From CAG-1782 sp964418255 (lineage in GTDB: Bacteria; Bacillota; Clostridia; Christensenellales; DTU072), in NCBI GenBank assembly GCA_964418255.1, contig CAYQKV010000007.1, forward strand, positions 1 to 64,000: DNA of 64,000 bases, written 5' to 3'. Of the stretch, positions 1-8,316 are shown piece after piece. Every line of letters starts with the position of its first letter. Within the stretch, counting starts at the first letter, position 1. The notes beneath the pieces were generated by a model. It saw only the letters and a program-made list of their open reading frames with translations. It searched no databases and was not told the origin of the DNA. The position numbers and the translations under genes are program-made.

Positions 1-180
1 TTTTTATTTCTATTCTATCCCTATTCTCCCCACCCGTCAAGACTTACCTTAAATGAGGATGGGGGATATATTGCACACAAAACAATAAATTATATGGCGC
101 AGAATATGTGTGAAATTTAACATATCGGACATATGGGAATTTTATTCGCTTATTTTAGATACCCAAAGTTGTAAATTTGC

Positions 181-546
181 TTAAAATCGGTTATGTATAA
201 CGTCTTTTAAGACGGCTCCTATATCGGCGTTTATGCAGATTGACCTATTTTCTATTTGCGGCGGGCAGATTGCTTCTCCGTAGTTTACGCAAGCGTAAAC
301 GGCGTTCGGATTTTGATTAGTGAATCTCCAGAAAGGATATTTGATTATCACGGGAGTATTGCTTCCAACGCCGAGTTCTAAATAGACGATATTTGCGTTT
401 TTATGCTCGGTTACAAACCGTTCGTACCTCACGCAAGCAGCGTTCCAGCCATCGTCTTCCACGAATTTATCGTCCGAACGCAAGTTCATAGTCATAGGTT
501 TGCCGCAAACGGGACAACGTGGCAAAAGGCGCGTAGGAATTTTCAT
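181..546 (-). pseudogene. C-terminal fragment of a Sir2-family NAD-dependent deacetylase
   Basis: The 121-residue product matches only the C-terminal part of bacterial Sir2 proteins. It has a zinc-type CPVCGKPM motif near residue 11, then FVEDDGW, the LELGVGSNTPVIIKYPFW stretch and a closing ICINADIG segment. The N-terminal Rossmann half with the NAD-binding GAGxS loop and catalytic His, normally about 150 residues, is missing. The reading frame opens only 9 bp from the outermost CRISPR repeat, so the gene was most likely cut when the CRISPR locus or a deletion reached this point. No N-terminal half is visible on the other side of the cas genes. It is probably non-functional. Confidence 0.72.
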
Positions 547-555
547 ATGTCTGCT

Positions 556-1317
556 GTTTTAGAGTCATATCAAATTACAGTACTCTCAAACCCCGATTGT
601 ATTTATAATAACGTCAATTATGTTTTAGAGTCATATCAAATTACAGTACTCTCAAACGGGCGTACATGGTGGAAGTGCTCCGTCCGAGTTTTAGAGTCAT
701 ATCAAATTACAGTACTCTCAAACAGAAGATGACTAATGCAAATACTAAGCAATGTTTTAGAGCCATATCAAATTACACTACTCTCAAACGGACTTCTACG
801 CTACCGCCCTTCACGAGATGTTTTAGAGCCATATCAAATTACACTACTCTCAAACAAACTTACCGGGTTTGCAGAACAGTGGAAAGTTTTAGAGCCATAT
901 CAAATTACACTACTCTCAAACCCGTACAACGCATATGCTCGAACATTTAATGTTTTAGAGCCATATCAAATTACACTACTCTCAAACGTTGTCGGCAGTG
1001 TAAAGCAAGATATTCTCGTTTTAGAGCCATATCAAATTACACTACTCTCAAACGATAAATCAGTATTATCGAGCTTATGAGCTGTTTTAGAGCCATATCA
1101 AATTACACTACTCTCAAACCAAGCAGAAGAAGTATTCTCGCCCATAAACGTTTTAGAGCCATATCAAATTACACTACTCTCAAACAAGTCTTTACGTTGG
1201 TCTTTGAAATACTGAGTTTTAGAGCCATATCAAATTACACTACTCTCAAACATCAAAAGCATATCCACAATCTTTACATTTGTTTTAGAGCCATATCAAA
1301 TTACACTACTCTCAAAC
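556..1317 (-). CRISPR. Type II-A CRISPR array, 12 repeats and 11 spacers
   Basis: Twelve 36-nt repeats start at 556, 622, 688, 754, 820, 886, 952, 1018, 1084, 1150, 1216 and 1282, a strict 66-nt period with eleven 30-nt spacers. In crRNA sense (minus strand) the repeat begins GTTTGAGAGTAGTGTAATTT and ends GGCTCTAAAAC. This orientation is set by the tracrRNA anti-repeat at 7455-7480 and by a promoter-bearing leader on the csn2 side. The three leftmost repeats share two base changes (repeat positions 10 and 25 on the plus strand), as expected of the old, leader-distal end. The newest spacer should be 1252-1281. Spacer targets could not be searched. Confidence 0.98.
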
Positions 1318-1389
1318 CTCATTTATTTATGATTTGAAAGTTTCGCGCCTTACTACGCGTTAATTTGATATGAGATAATCTTATCACAT
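1318..1389 (-). promoter_or_regulatory. CRISPR leader with a split anti-repeat
   Basis: This is the leader between csn2 and the newest repeat. Reading along the minus strand, two blocks are complementary to the adjoining crRNA repeat. ATATCAAATTA (1361-1371) pairs perfectly with the 3' half of the repeat, and CTTTCAAAT (1332-1340) pairs with its first nine bases with two G-U pairs. Between them lies a CGCG...CGCG stem candidate. The predicted transcription start (about 1371) places the first block at the very 5' end of the pre-crRNA. The leader RNA may fold onto the first repeat much as tracrRNA does. Complementarity is seen; function is inferred. Confidence 0.7.
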
Positions 1390-1406
1390 TTAGGGTTCAT
1401 TTTCAA
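1378..1406 (-). promoter_or_regulatory. Predicted pre-crRNA promoter
   Basis: On the minus strand a -35 box TTGAAA (1401-1406) and a -10 box TAAGAT (1378-1383) are separated by exactly 17 bp, giving a start near 1371. The -35 lies inside the 3' end of csn2. A separate array promoter would let crRNA be made independently of the cas operon. Confidence 0.6.
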
Positions 1407-2082
1407 GTCTGAATTGACATAAATCTTCGTCAATTACGATAATTTCTTCTTCATCCATCGTCTGTTGCGGAACACGATTTTCCAAAAGCAAAAGTTTTAT
1501 TTTTTTATACTCGCAATGCTTATACAGTTGTTGTAATTCTTCATTTGTAAGATAACTTTTAATATTTACGAACATCAAAAGTTTCAATTTCTTTAATCCG
1601 ATACAAACATCGATATAGTTTATCAATTTTTCAAGTAAATTTTCGTAATCTTCAACAATTTTCAACCCGTATAGTTTGAATAAATCCGAAATATTGATAT
1701 CTGCATCAAAAGTTAAATCAAAATCGGAATCGAAAATTATGTTTTCAAGCAATTTACTTACATTTTCGTTTACGCTTGCCAAAAAGCTACAATCGCCACT
1801 AACCGCAAAATCGTTTTGCAATTTTTTATATAGCGCCCCGATAATTTTTCTATCGTTAAGACTTAATCCCCAATAATCCACCACCATTTCACAATACGCC
1901 GATAGTTTATTCTCCTTATTCTTTTCGTCATAAAGCGTAAATCCGCCCGTTTCCGAATCAAGTTGTATTTTCAATTCTTGCAAAAAAGCGCAAAATTCTT
2001 TTTTATTTTCTATTACGAGAATAATCGGGTTTTCGTCAAAATTTATTGTATTTTCCAATCTCGCATTCGATAAGTAAATCAT
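1390..2082 (-). CDS. csn2: CRISPR-associated protein Csn2
   Basis: Csn2 is the type II-A signature protein, a ring-forming DNA-end-binding protein needed for spacer acquisition together with Cas1, Cas2 and Cas9. The 230-residue length fits the family (about 220). The N-terminal beta-strand region with an ILVIENKKEFCAFLQEL-like stretch is typical. It is the last gene of the cas operon: its ATG overlaps the cas2 stop by four bases, so translation is probably coupled. Its 3' end carries the -35 element of the array promoter. Base composition is AT-rich like the rest of the cas locus and unlike the housekeeping genes further right. Confidence 0.9.
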   Translation of the reverse strand: MIYLSNARLENTINFDENPIILVIENKKEFCAFLQELKIQLDSETGGFTLYDEKNKENKLSAYCEMVVDYWGLSLNDRKIIGALYKKLQNDFAVSGDCSFLASVNENVSKLLENIIFDSDFDLTFDADINISDLFKLYGLKIVEDYENLLEKLINYIDVCIGLKKLKLLMFVNIKSYLTNEELQQLYKHCEYKKIKLLLLENRVPQQTMDEEEIIVIDEDLCQFRLENEP

Positions 2083-2399
2083 ATTTCCACCAATCGTTCG
2101 TCGCTGTCAAGCACTTCGTTCTGCCTATCGCCCAGCAGATACTCGATATTCCCGAATTGCCTTTCCGTCACTTCCAACAATTCTACCAATCCGCACGGCG
2201 GAAGATTTTTTCTAACCGCGCTTTTTACCGATTCGGATACCGTTCCGTTGATTACAAGCTTTGTATAAACGGATTTTTGCATCATAATGAAACCTTGTTT
2301 TATCAAGAATTTCCTAAAAACATTATAATTACGCACGTTTGCGCTCGTAAGCATAGGTAAATCGAAGAATACTATCAATCTCATAAATCTATAATTCAT
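2079..2399 (-). CDS. cas2: CRISPR-associated endonuclease Cas2 (type II-A)
   Basis: Cas2 forms the Cas1-Cas2 integrase that inserts new spacers next to the leader. The start is set at 2399 because MNYRFMRLIVFFDLP lines up with the usual II-A beginning (M-S-Y-R-Y-M-R-x-I-x-x-F-D-x-P). The longer frame to 2411 adds residues that homologues lack. The first beta strand ends in the conserved Asp of FFDLP. A ferredoxin-like fold is expected, and the GFIMMQKSVYTKL segment is typical. About 106 residues. The gene overlaps the cas1 end by 11 bases and csn2 by four. Confidence 0.93.
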   Translation of the reverse strand: MNYRFMRLIVFFDLPMLTSANVRNYNVFRKFLIKQGFIMMQKSVYTKLVINGTVSESVKSAVRKNLPPCGLVELLEVTERQFGNIEYLLGDRQNEVLDSDERLVEI

Positions 2400-3258
2400 A
2401 ACCGTCGACAAAAGCTATATTGTCAGTTTCTCCGTCGTTCAACGCATTTATCACGCTCCTGACATAAATATTTATTGCGTTCTCCGTCGTCGTCTGCTGT
2501 CCGTTTATCGCAGCTTTGACGTTTAATGCGTTCACAAGTTCTTTCTTAAAATCATCCTTTTCCGCAAGCCTAATCGTAATCCTGTCAATAAGCGGTCGGA
2601 ACGGTTCCATTAAATCGCAAGATAAGTTGAAATTATTATACTCGTTTTTATGCCAAATCCCGAGTTGCGTAAGATACCCTTGCGCTACTATTGCCCTGTT
2701 GAAAGCCGAGAGCAATACCGCATATCCGTAATTAAGACAGCGGTTCGTTTTATCGACTACACCTCTCGTAAACCCGTTTCCGAACAATGTGGAAAAATAC
2801 AATTTCGCCGCGTGCCCCTCGCGATTCGTCAAATCGCCGACGGTAACTTCCTCCGCATATGCAATCATTTTCTCCGCTTCTTGATATTTATCTAATGAGT
2901 ACAACACGTTTGCCTGTTCGATGATTTTACGCTTAATAACCATCGTCCAGACTTTATCTTTAACTTCTTGCTCCCATTCCGTCTGTTTCCTTATCCTTTT
3001 AGAACCGTTATAGCTCCCATAATACGGTAAAAGCTCGGAATGAGGCGAGCATTTTTCGTCACAGAAAATTATTTTTACGTTGTTTTTTATTAGCTCGCAT
3101 AAAAGCGCAGCGGTAAGCGAAACCGCAGTGGACTGAACTATCAGCGTACTTATTTCCGAAATGTGAATCTTTATATTCTTTTCGCCTCTGCATACGAGAT
3201 AGTTCAGTTTCAGTTCCAACTTGACGCTTGAATTGACTACTACCTGTCGGAACGCCAT
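2389..3258 (-). CDS. cas1: CRISPR-associated integrase Cas1 (type II-A)
   Basis: The 289-residue product has the II-A Cas1 start (MAFRQVVVNSSVKL...), an N-terminal beta domain and a helical catalytic domain. The metal-binding residues are visible: Glu in NREGHAAKLYF near residue 145, then His in GIWHKNEYNNF and Glu in DLMEPFRPLID. Cas1 catalyses integration of protospacers at the leader-repeat junction. The gene begins two bases after the cas9 stop codon, so cas9-cas1-cas2-csn2 reads as one tightly packed operon. Nothing suggests inactivation. Confidence 0.95.
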   Translation of the reverse strand: MAFRQVVVNSSVKLELKLNYLVCRGEKNIKIHISEISTLIVQSTAVSLTAALLCELIKNNVKIIFCDEKCSPHSELLPYYGSYNGSKRIRKQTEWEQEVKDKVWTMVIKRKIIEQANVLYSLDKYQEAEKMIAYAEEVTVGDLTNREGHAAKLYFSTLFGNGFTRGVVDKTNRCLNYGYAVLLSAFNRAIVAQGYLTQLGIWHKNEYNNFNLSCDLMEPFRPLIDRITIRLAEKDDFKKELVNALNVKAAINGQQTTTENAINIYVRSVINALNDGETDNIAFVDGYEL

Positions 3259-3260
3259 AT

Positions 3261-6200
3261 TTACTTATCGGGTTTGTTTATTACTACGACGTTTCTATAT
3301 AATCCGGCAGGAGAATAATTTATCAATAAAACTTCGTTCTGGGTTATATCATTTCCTGCTCTCATTATGCCGCTACGGCCGCTTCCGCCTATTTTAACCA
3401 AATCCGCGTTCAAACCTTTGCATTGCAAGAAAGCTACTATTTTTATCAGAACTTCGCATTGTTCAAGATTATTAAGTTCGTCAAAAATCTCCTTTCCGTC
3501 TTTCATAATTTGGCGCACGCTCCCGAAAGCGGTAACGCCTTTATAAATTTCTTTCCCAAGCTGTTCGTAAATAAGTTCGTAAATTTCGCCGTTTTGAGAT
3601 TTTTTGACATAATCTTTTCGTTTCCCGTCGCGCGAGGTACTTACCAATATTTCGACTTGTCCGGTCTTATCTTTAAGTTCTTCACTTCTATTGACTGCTT
3701 TTGCTACAAGGCGTAAATAATCCGAATCTTTCTCTCGGATAAACCATTGATTTGCATTGTGAAACTGCAATCGACTATCCGAAACGCATCCTCCGCCCGA
3801 CAAATATACCAACGTACCGTTAAATTTAAGCAAAGATTTCACCTTGATATGCGAGAAAAGAATCTTCGGCGAGTTAAGACCGACTATCTTTTCAAGATAC
3901 TCTTTGATTGTAATTTTTCCTATACTCGCCATTCTGTCGTAATAGACGGGAATAGCTTCTATCGTTTTTATAGTTTTTTCCTTTTTACCTTTTTTTACAA
4001 CGGATTCCACTACCGAAAAATAAGCTGTCGATAAGGTATTATAACCGCCGTACTTGTCGATATCGGACAGCGCTCCGCTCCATTTTACCGGCACGGTTCC
4101 CTGTCCTTTCGGCATATGCTTTTGCTTATAAAACTCTCCGCGAGTAATAACAGACATCCTTACAACCGTCATGCTGTTTTTATCGTAAACGCTCTTAACC
4201 TTATCTTTCGTCGTTTCTTTATCCCACGCGCCTTTGACGTTGTAGTTATAAATCTTCGTAAGGTTATATCTGTGCTTTTTCCCGTTTGCTTCAACAACGT
4301 AAAGATAATTTTTCGGATTTCCGGAAAACCTCGTATCGAACACGTTCCCCACGACGATATTAAGATATGCGTCGCGAGCGTGGTGCAGGTCGTTTACGTC
4401 GCGATTCTTATACATCTTATATCTGTCACGATATACGGAAACATTTTCCGCTTTCGAAAACACGACTTTGGTGTTCCTATATTTGATTTTCAGTATCCTT
4501 GCAAGCGCAGTTGCCGACTGACCTGTAAATGTTAGCTGACGGTTTACGAACTCTTGAAGTTCGTCGTCGGTAAGGGGTTCTTTGCGCGTAAGCCTTGCAT
4601 ACTTTTCGGCGTTCAAGAATACTCCGGTATCGTCTTTATCGACTTTTAAGCTTTTTAAGAGTGTCCAAAACTTCCTGCTATTTTTCTGCCATTCTTCGGG
4701 CAATGGATAATTGTCGCCTTTATTTTTGTTGTACTCGCGCAGCACCAAAACTTTATTGTTGTGCACGCTGTCGTCTTTCTTTAATGCGCGCGGAATAATA
4801 TGGTCTATGTCGTATAAATCCGTGGAAAGGTCTTCTAAGTCTATTTTTTTGCCCGAGTACATACATTTCCCGAGTTGTTTGAAATAAAGATACAATCTTT
4901 CCTGACGTAATTCCGATTCATTCTTTTTATTCAGTTCGTTTATAAGTTTATCGTAGTCCTCTATGTATTTTTGATTTGCCTTATAAAAATTCAGCAAGTC
5001 TTCCTTTCTCGACGACTTTCTTTTTTTCTCCTTATCGTCTCCTCTCGTTACTTCCACGAAAATTTTATCCGGGGCTTTCCCGACCGCTTTTACGTATTCG
5101 TCCGTCATTACAAGCGCGCGCCATACTCCGCGTTTCACCGCAGGCGACAGATAATAATCGTCCAAATCTTCATAGCGGAATACGTCGCTTAGTTCTCCGT
5201 TTCTCGCTTTAATTTCTTCGGAAAAACCGTATTCCGGCGCATTGACTGCTTCCATTAAATTTTTATTCGTATTCCATAATACGTCCATAACCGTAACCGG
5301 AAGCTCTCCTTCGCTTTCTTCTCCGCCGAACGCATATATGCCCGTAAGAAGTTCTTTGGACAGAGTTCCGAAATCCTTAAATGTCAAGCCCTTTATTACT
5401 TTGATATTTTCGGCGATACAAGGGATTTGCCCGTATCTTTTCATAATCGCTTTTTCCGCCATTGTGCGGTCGTTAAAAATTGTGAGAATCGAAATAATTT
5501 CTTCGATTTCGTCATAATACCGTTCTACGTTTTCCCGTCCTATTATATTCGCAAACGTGACGTAAGAACTCATAAACGACGTAAAATCTTTATCTATTCC
5601 GCCGATTGACGGAACATATCCTTTTTCGATAACCGAATTTTTAACGAGATAGCGGATAAGTTTTTTCTTTGTCGGTTTCTTATCTTTAAGGAAAAGCTCG
5701 TTAAAAATATCCTGTTTTAACGCAACTGACAGCGGTTTTGCATCTATCGTCAACTTATTTAACTGATTGAGCACGCTGAATTTTGAGTATGTAAGCGACG
5801 ATTTCGGCAATACGTCCGCCCCTCGTATGAACGAACATTTATTCGTCATTCTCCTTATAAACTTTTCCGCCGTCGCCTCGGTATCGACTATCTCGTCAAA
5901 ATTCCAGGGCAAAACCCTCTCATCTTTCTTTTTTACTATCCAGGCGTTCGACTTCTTGGTTTCATCGTCGTTTTTCACAAGCGGTCCGACATAATACGGT
6001 ATTTTGAATGAGAAAATCTTTTTGATTTTTTCAACGACACTCAATCCCGACTCATCGGGTATTCCGAGATTAGGATAAAACTTCACCATTTGCGCAAGAA
6101 TCACCGTAAGCTCGGAAAAATTAAGCTGTTGCGGCATTACGCCGTTATCCGCGTCGGAAATTCTCGGTAAAAAGTTTTCCTTTTCCATATCGTCGCAAAT

Positions 6201-7400
6201 TCGGCGATATTCGTCATTTTCCGTTAGCTCGCTTTCATATTTTTTGAAGGTCTTTTTCAAAAATGTATAAAATACTTCCTGCGTGCACCTTTTAACATAT
6301 CTGCCGTTTGAAATTCCGACATAGCTGCAATAATTCCTCCCGGCATCATCTTTTCTTTCGTTATCGACTTTTCTGAAAATATTCGCATATTCGTTACGCA
6401 TATTAGTTTTTACGAAATTTTTCAATAATTTCAAATCCGTTTTATGTTTTTCATACAGCTTTATCATTGCCGACGAAATGCCGGTTTCTCCGTCCAGAAC
6501 CTTTGCAAGCAACGCCCAATCGTATACCTTTTTCATTAAAAATACAAGTTCGGCGTCGTCTCCGCACTCGGCTTCGACAAGAGCGAGTTTCTCATCCGTC
6601 TTTCCGTCCTTAAACGAAATTTTATCCGCTTCGCTCTCGGCATAATCCTCGTTATCAAACAACACGCTCAATTTGAACGTTCCGCCGCAAATTGCCTTCG
6701 CAAACTCTTTTTCGCGTTTTGTACTTAACCCGAATATATCCTCGGCGCGCTTGATTGCTGTTTTTAAGTTTGTTTTTTCACCCTTTACAAACTCGGTATA
6801 TTTACTTACGCTTTCTTCCGACAAAACAAAAACATCTTCGTCGAAATTATCCGCAATAAAATCGTTTATTTCTCGAAACACGGGAGCTATGTCGTCTATT
6901 TCGTCCACTTTTTTCTCTTCAAACAGAAAGTGTCCGCGATATTTTATAATATGGTGCAAACCTAAATAAAAATGACGTATTTCAGTCTCCGTTCCGTCTA
7001 TCAACGCTCTACGCAAGTGATAAATCGTAGGGTATTTTTTATAAAAATCCTTATCCGTATAGTCGTCATCGCAAAATATTCCTACCGCACCATTCAATCT
7101 TTCGTCCTTGTCTTCCGATAGTAACGCACTGTTATTGAGTCTTAGAAAAAACAACGAATCAACCTTAGCGGTTTCGTCCGCAAGCAAATCCTGCAAAAGG
7201 TCAATTCTTTGCGTTCGCCGAAACAATCTGCGTCGCAACGTGCGAAATCCTCTCCTTTTTGCCGCAGACTGCGCTTCGTCGAACAACTCGACCGCCCACA
7301 TATCGTTTCCTTTGAATCTCAATAAAGAATAGTTTTCATCCGTAGCCGCTATTCCGCAGGAATTTGTGCCTACGTCTAATCCGATGTAAAATTTTTCCAT
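3261..7400 (-). CDS. cas9: CRISPR-associated endonuclease Cas9 (type II-A)
   Basis: A complete 1379-residue Cas9. RuvC-I is IGLDVGTNS with catalytic Asp9, followed by an Arg-rich bridge helix (RRGFRTLRRRLFRRTQR). RuvC-II is KIFVEVTRG (Glu near 782), HNH is DIDHIIP (His near 865), and RuvC-III is HHARDAY (near 1007). All catalytic residues are present and the length is typical of II-A. I chose the ATG at 7400 rather than 7430 because the protein should begin MEKFYIGLDVG and an AGGAGG lies upstream. The longer start would also run into the tracrRNA -35 box. The PAM cannot be read from sequence alone. Confidence 0.97.
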   Translation of the reverse strand: MEKFYIGLDVGTNSCGIAATDENYSLLRFKGNDMWAVELFDEAQSAAKRRGFRTLRRRLFRRTQRIDLLQDLLADETAKVDSLFFLRLNNSALLSEDKDERLNGAVGIFCDDDYTDKDFYKKYPTIYHLRRALIDGTETEIRHFYLGLHHIIKYRGHFLFEEKKVDEIDDIAPVFREINDFIADNFDEDVFVLSEESVSKYTEFVKGEKTNLKTAIKRAEDIFGLSTKREKEFAKAICGGTFKLSVLFDNEDYAESEADKISFKDGKTDEKLALVEAECGDDAELVFLMKKVYDWALLAKVLDGETGISSAMIKLYEKHKTDLKLLKNFVKTNMRNEYANIFRKVDNERKDDAGRNYCSYVGISNGRYVKRCTQEVFYTFLKKTFKKYESELTENDEYRRICDDMEKENFLPRISDADNGVMPQQLNFSELTVILAQMVKFYPNLGIPDESGLSVVEKIKKIFSFKIPYYVGPLVKNDDETKKSNAWIVKKKDERVLPWNFDEIVDTEATAEKFIRRMTNKCSFIRGADVLPKSSLTYSKFSVLNQLNKLTIDAKPLSVALKQDIFNELFLKDKKPTKKKLIRYLVKNSVIEKGYVPSIGGIDKDFTSFMSSYVTFANIIGRENVERYYDEIEEIISILTIFNDRTMAEKAIMKRYGQIPCIAENIKVIKGLTFKDFGTLSKELLTGIYAFGGEESEGELPVTVMDVLWNTNKNLMEAVNAPEYGFSEEIKARNGELSDVFRYEDLDDYYLSPAVKRGVWRALVMTDEYVKAVGKAPDKIFVEVTRGDDKEKKRKSSRKEDLLNFYKANQKYIEDYDKLINELNKKNESELRQERLYLYFKQLGKCMYSGKKIDLEDLSTDLYDIDHIIPRALKKDDSVHNNKVLVLREYNKNKGDNYPLPEEWQKNSRKFWTLLKSLKVDKDDTGVFLNAEKYARLTRKEPLTDDELQEFVNRQLTFTGQSATALARILKIKYRNTKVVFSKAENVSVYRDRYKMYKNRDVNDLHHARDAYLNIVVGNVFDTRFSGNPKNYLYVVEANGKKHRYNLTKIYNYNVKGAWDKETTKDKVKSVYDKNSMTVVRMSVITRGEFYKQKHMPKGQGTVPVKWSGALSDIDKYGGYNTLSTAYFSVVESVVKKGKKEKTIKTIEAIPVYYDRMASIGKITIKEYLEKIVGLNSPKILFSHIKVKSLLKFNGTLVYLSGGGCVSDSRLQFHNANQWFIREKDSDYLRLVAKAVNRSEELKDKTGQVEILVSTSRDGKRKDYVKKSQNGEIYELIYEQLGKEIYKGVTAFGSVRQIMKDGKEIFDELNNLEQCEVLIKIVAFLQCKGLNADLVKIGGSGRSGIMRAGNDITQNEVLLINYSPAGLYRNVVVINKPDK

Positions 7401-7419
7401 AAGTTTTTGCTTTTCCTCC

Positions 7420-7448
7420 TTGACAAGCATTTATTGAGAAGTTATAAT
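7420..7448 (+). promoter_or_regulatory. tracrRNA promoter
   Basis: TTGACA (7420-7425), a 17-bp spacer and TATAAT (7443-7448) make a perfect sigma-A consensus promoter directed away from cas9. The predicted start is near 7455, exactly at the anti-repeat. The -35 box overlaps the ribosome-binding region of cas9 on the other strand. Confidence 0.85.
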
Positions 7449-7454
7449 GGGATT

Positions 7455-7548
7455 ATCAAATTACATTACGAGTTCAAACAAATTAAACTCAAATTACCCT
7501 TCGGGGTCCACAGCGTTGGAACAAAAACTTGCATCTGCAAGTTTTTTT
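7455..7548 (+). ncRNA. tracrRNA
   Basis: Starting at about 7455 the RNA opens with an anti-repeat (7455-7479) that pairs with the 5' part of the crRNA repeat, broken by a two-base bulge (TTACGAGTTCAAAC against the repeat GTTTGAGAGTAGTGTAA). Downstream are two short hairpins, one around CCCTTCGGGG and one around CCACAGCGTTGG. An intrinsic terminator ends it: stem AAAACTTGC/GCAAGTTTT at 7524-7545, followed by a T run. This is the expected II-A tracrRNA layout. The gene is antisense to the long 5' leader predicted for cas9 mRNA. Confidence 0.9.
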
Positions 7549-7578
7549 ATTTTCTTTCGTAATTTCAAATCTTTTTTT

Positions 7579-7607
7579 ATTTTACCATAATCTAAAAAAT
7601 AAATCAA
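7579..7607 (-). promoter_or_regulatory. Predicted cas operon promoter
   Basis: On the minus strand TTGATT (7602-7607), 17 bp and TAAAAT (7579-7584). The mRNA would begin near 7572 and cross the whole tracrRNA gene in antisense before cas9. The surrounding sequence is AT-rich, so a chance match is possible. Confidence 0.45.
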
Positions 7608-7718
7608 TATACACCTGTCCTATAATCGGCACAGTATACAAACAAAAAATCAAAATTACCACAAAAAAACTATTGCACGACGTTTTCAAATACTTAAAAG
7701 CAAGCCTCTTTATTTAAG

Positions 7719-7934
7719 CTAATCCGTGAAATTTTCCAGCCCCAAAAGATAATCGGCGGTCACTCCGAAATAACGCGCCAAAACAATTATCGCGTCGGCG
7801 TTGGGTACTCTTTTTTTACCCTCCCATTGAGCTATCGCCGATTGACTTAAACCTGTCGCTTTTGCTAAATCTTTTTGAATTAACCCCTTTTCAATTCGCA
7901 ATTCTTTTAATCTTTCGGGAAATTTGTTAGTCAT
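7719..7934 (-). CDS. XRE-family transcriptional regulator
   Basis: A 71-residue protein made almost entirely of a lambda-repressor-like helix-turn-helix: LIQKDLAKATGLSQSAIAQWE, then the common C-terminal ARYFGVTADYLLGLE. It is divergent from a small gene at 8056, and three related 14-bp palindromic sites lie between them, so autoregulation and repression of the neighbour are likely. An extended -10 (TGATACTAT, 7941-7949 region) sits so close to the ATG that the message may be leaderless, and no ribosome-binding site is visible. Target genes beyond the divergent pair are unknown. Confidence 0.85.
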   Translation of the reverse strand: MTNKFPERLKELRIEKGLIQKDLAKATGLSQSAIAQWEGKKRVPNADAIIVLARYFGVTADYLLGLENFTD

Positions 7935-7945
7935 ATGAAAATAGT

Positions 7946-8025
7946 ATCACAATTGTAATCTCTGTTTACAATCAAATTACAAATGTGATTTTTTTCTTGA
8001 CAAATCACATTTGTAATTTTATAAT
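7946..8025 (+). promoter_or_regulatory. Divergent promoter region with three operator sites
   Basis: Three related sites of 14 bp occur: ATCACAATTGTAAT (7946-7959), ATTACAAATGTGAT (7976-7989, inverted) and ATCACATTTGTAAT (8004-8017). The last fills the 17-bp spacer of a perfect plus-strand promoter, TTGACA (7997-8002) and TATAAT (8020-8025). Binding by the XRE protein would block RNA polymerase directly. The assignment of the sites to that protein is inference from position. Confidence 0.75.
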
Positions 8026-8055
8026 TACTATATACAAATCAATAAGGAGTATTCT

Positions 8056-8316
8056 ATGGAAAAATCAACTATCGGGCGGCTATTTCTTAGCGACCTTTCC
8101 GACGAGAATAAAATGACTGCAAGCGAGCACGAAATTTTGGACAAGATGTCAGACGCATACGACGAGCTTACGGAAGCTCTTGAAATAAATCAAAAAGAGT
8201 TACTTGAAAAGTTTATAAAAGAGAGAGAAAATTTGTCTTTTGAAGAAAACGAACGTTTTTATTCGATAGGATTTAAGTTAGGTCTGCGAATAGGTATCGA
8301 ATGTATGGTAGACTGA
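8056..8316 (+). CDS. Small acidic protein, possibly DUF6809 family
   Basis: An 86-residue protein without signal peptide or membrane segment. It is mostly helical, with an EILDKMSDAYDELTEAL helix and a C-terminal FYSIGFKLGLRIGIECM stretch that resembles small clostridial proteins of the DUF6809 type, as far as I can recall the family. AAGGAG at 8044 sits seven bases before the ATG. Expression is driven by a consensus promoter with an operator inside it, so the gene is probably repressed by the divergent XRE protein. Function is unknown. Confidence 0.7.
   Translation: MEKSTIGRLFLSDLSDENKMTASEHEILDKMSDAYDELTEALEINQKELLEKFIKERENLSFEENERFYSIGFKLGLRIGIECMVD

Noticed and set aside
556..1317. Array read on the plus strand because the repeat begins GTTTTAGAG there, as in S. 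pyogenes
   Set aside because: The tracrRNA anti-repeat pairs with the minus-strand form and the leader and promoter lie on the csn2 side.
403..1337. Several plus-strand ORFs of 86-114 residues with repeated SYQITVLS or FRAISNYTTLK
   Set aside because: They are translations of the CRISPR repeats; the period is the 66-nt repeat-spacer unit.
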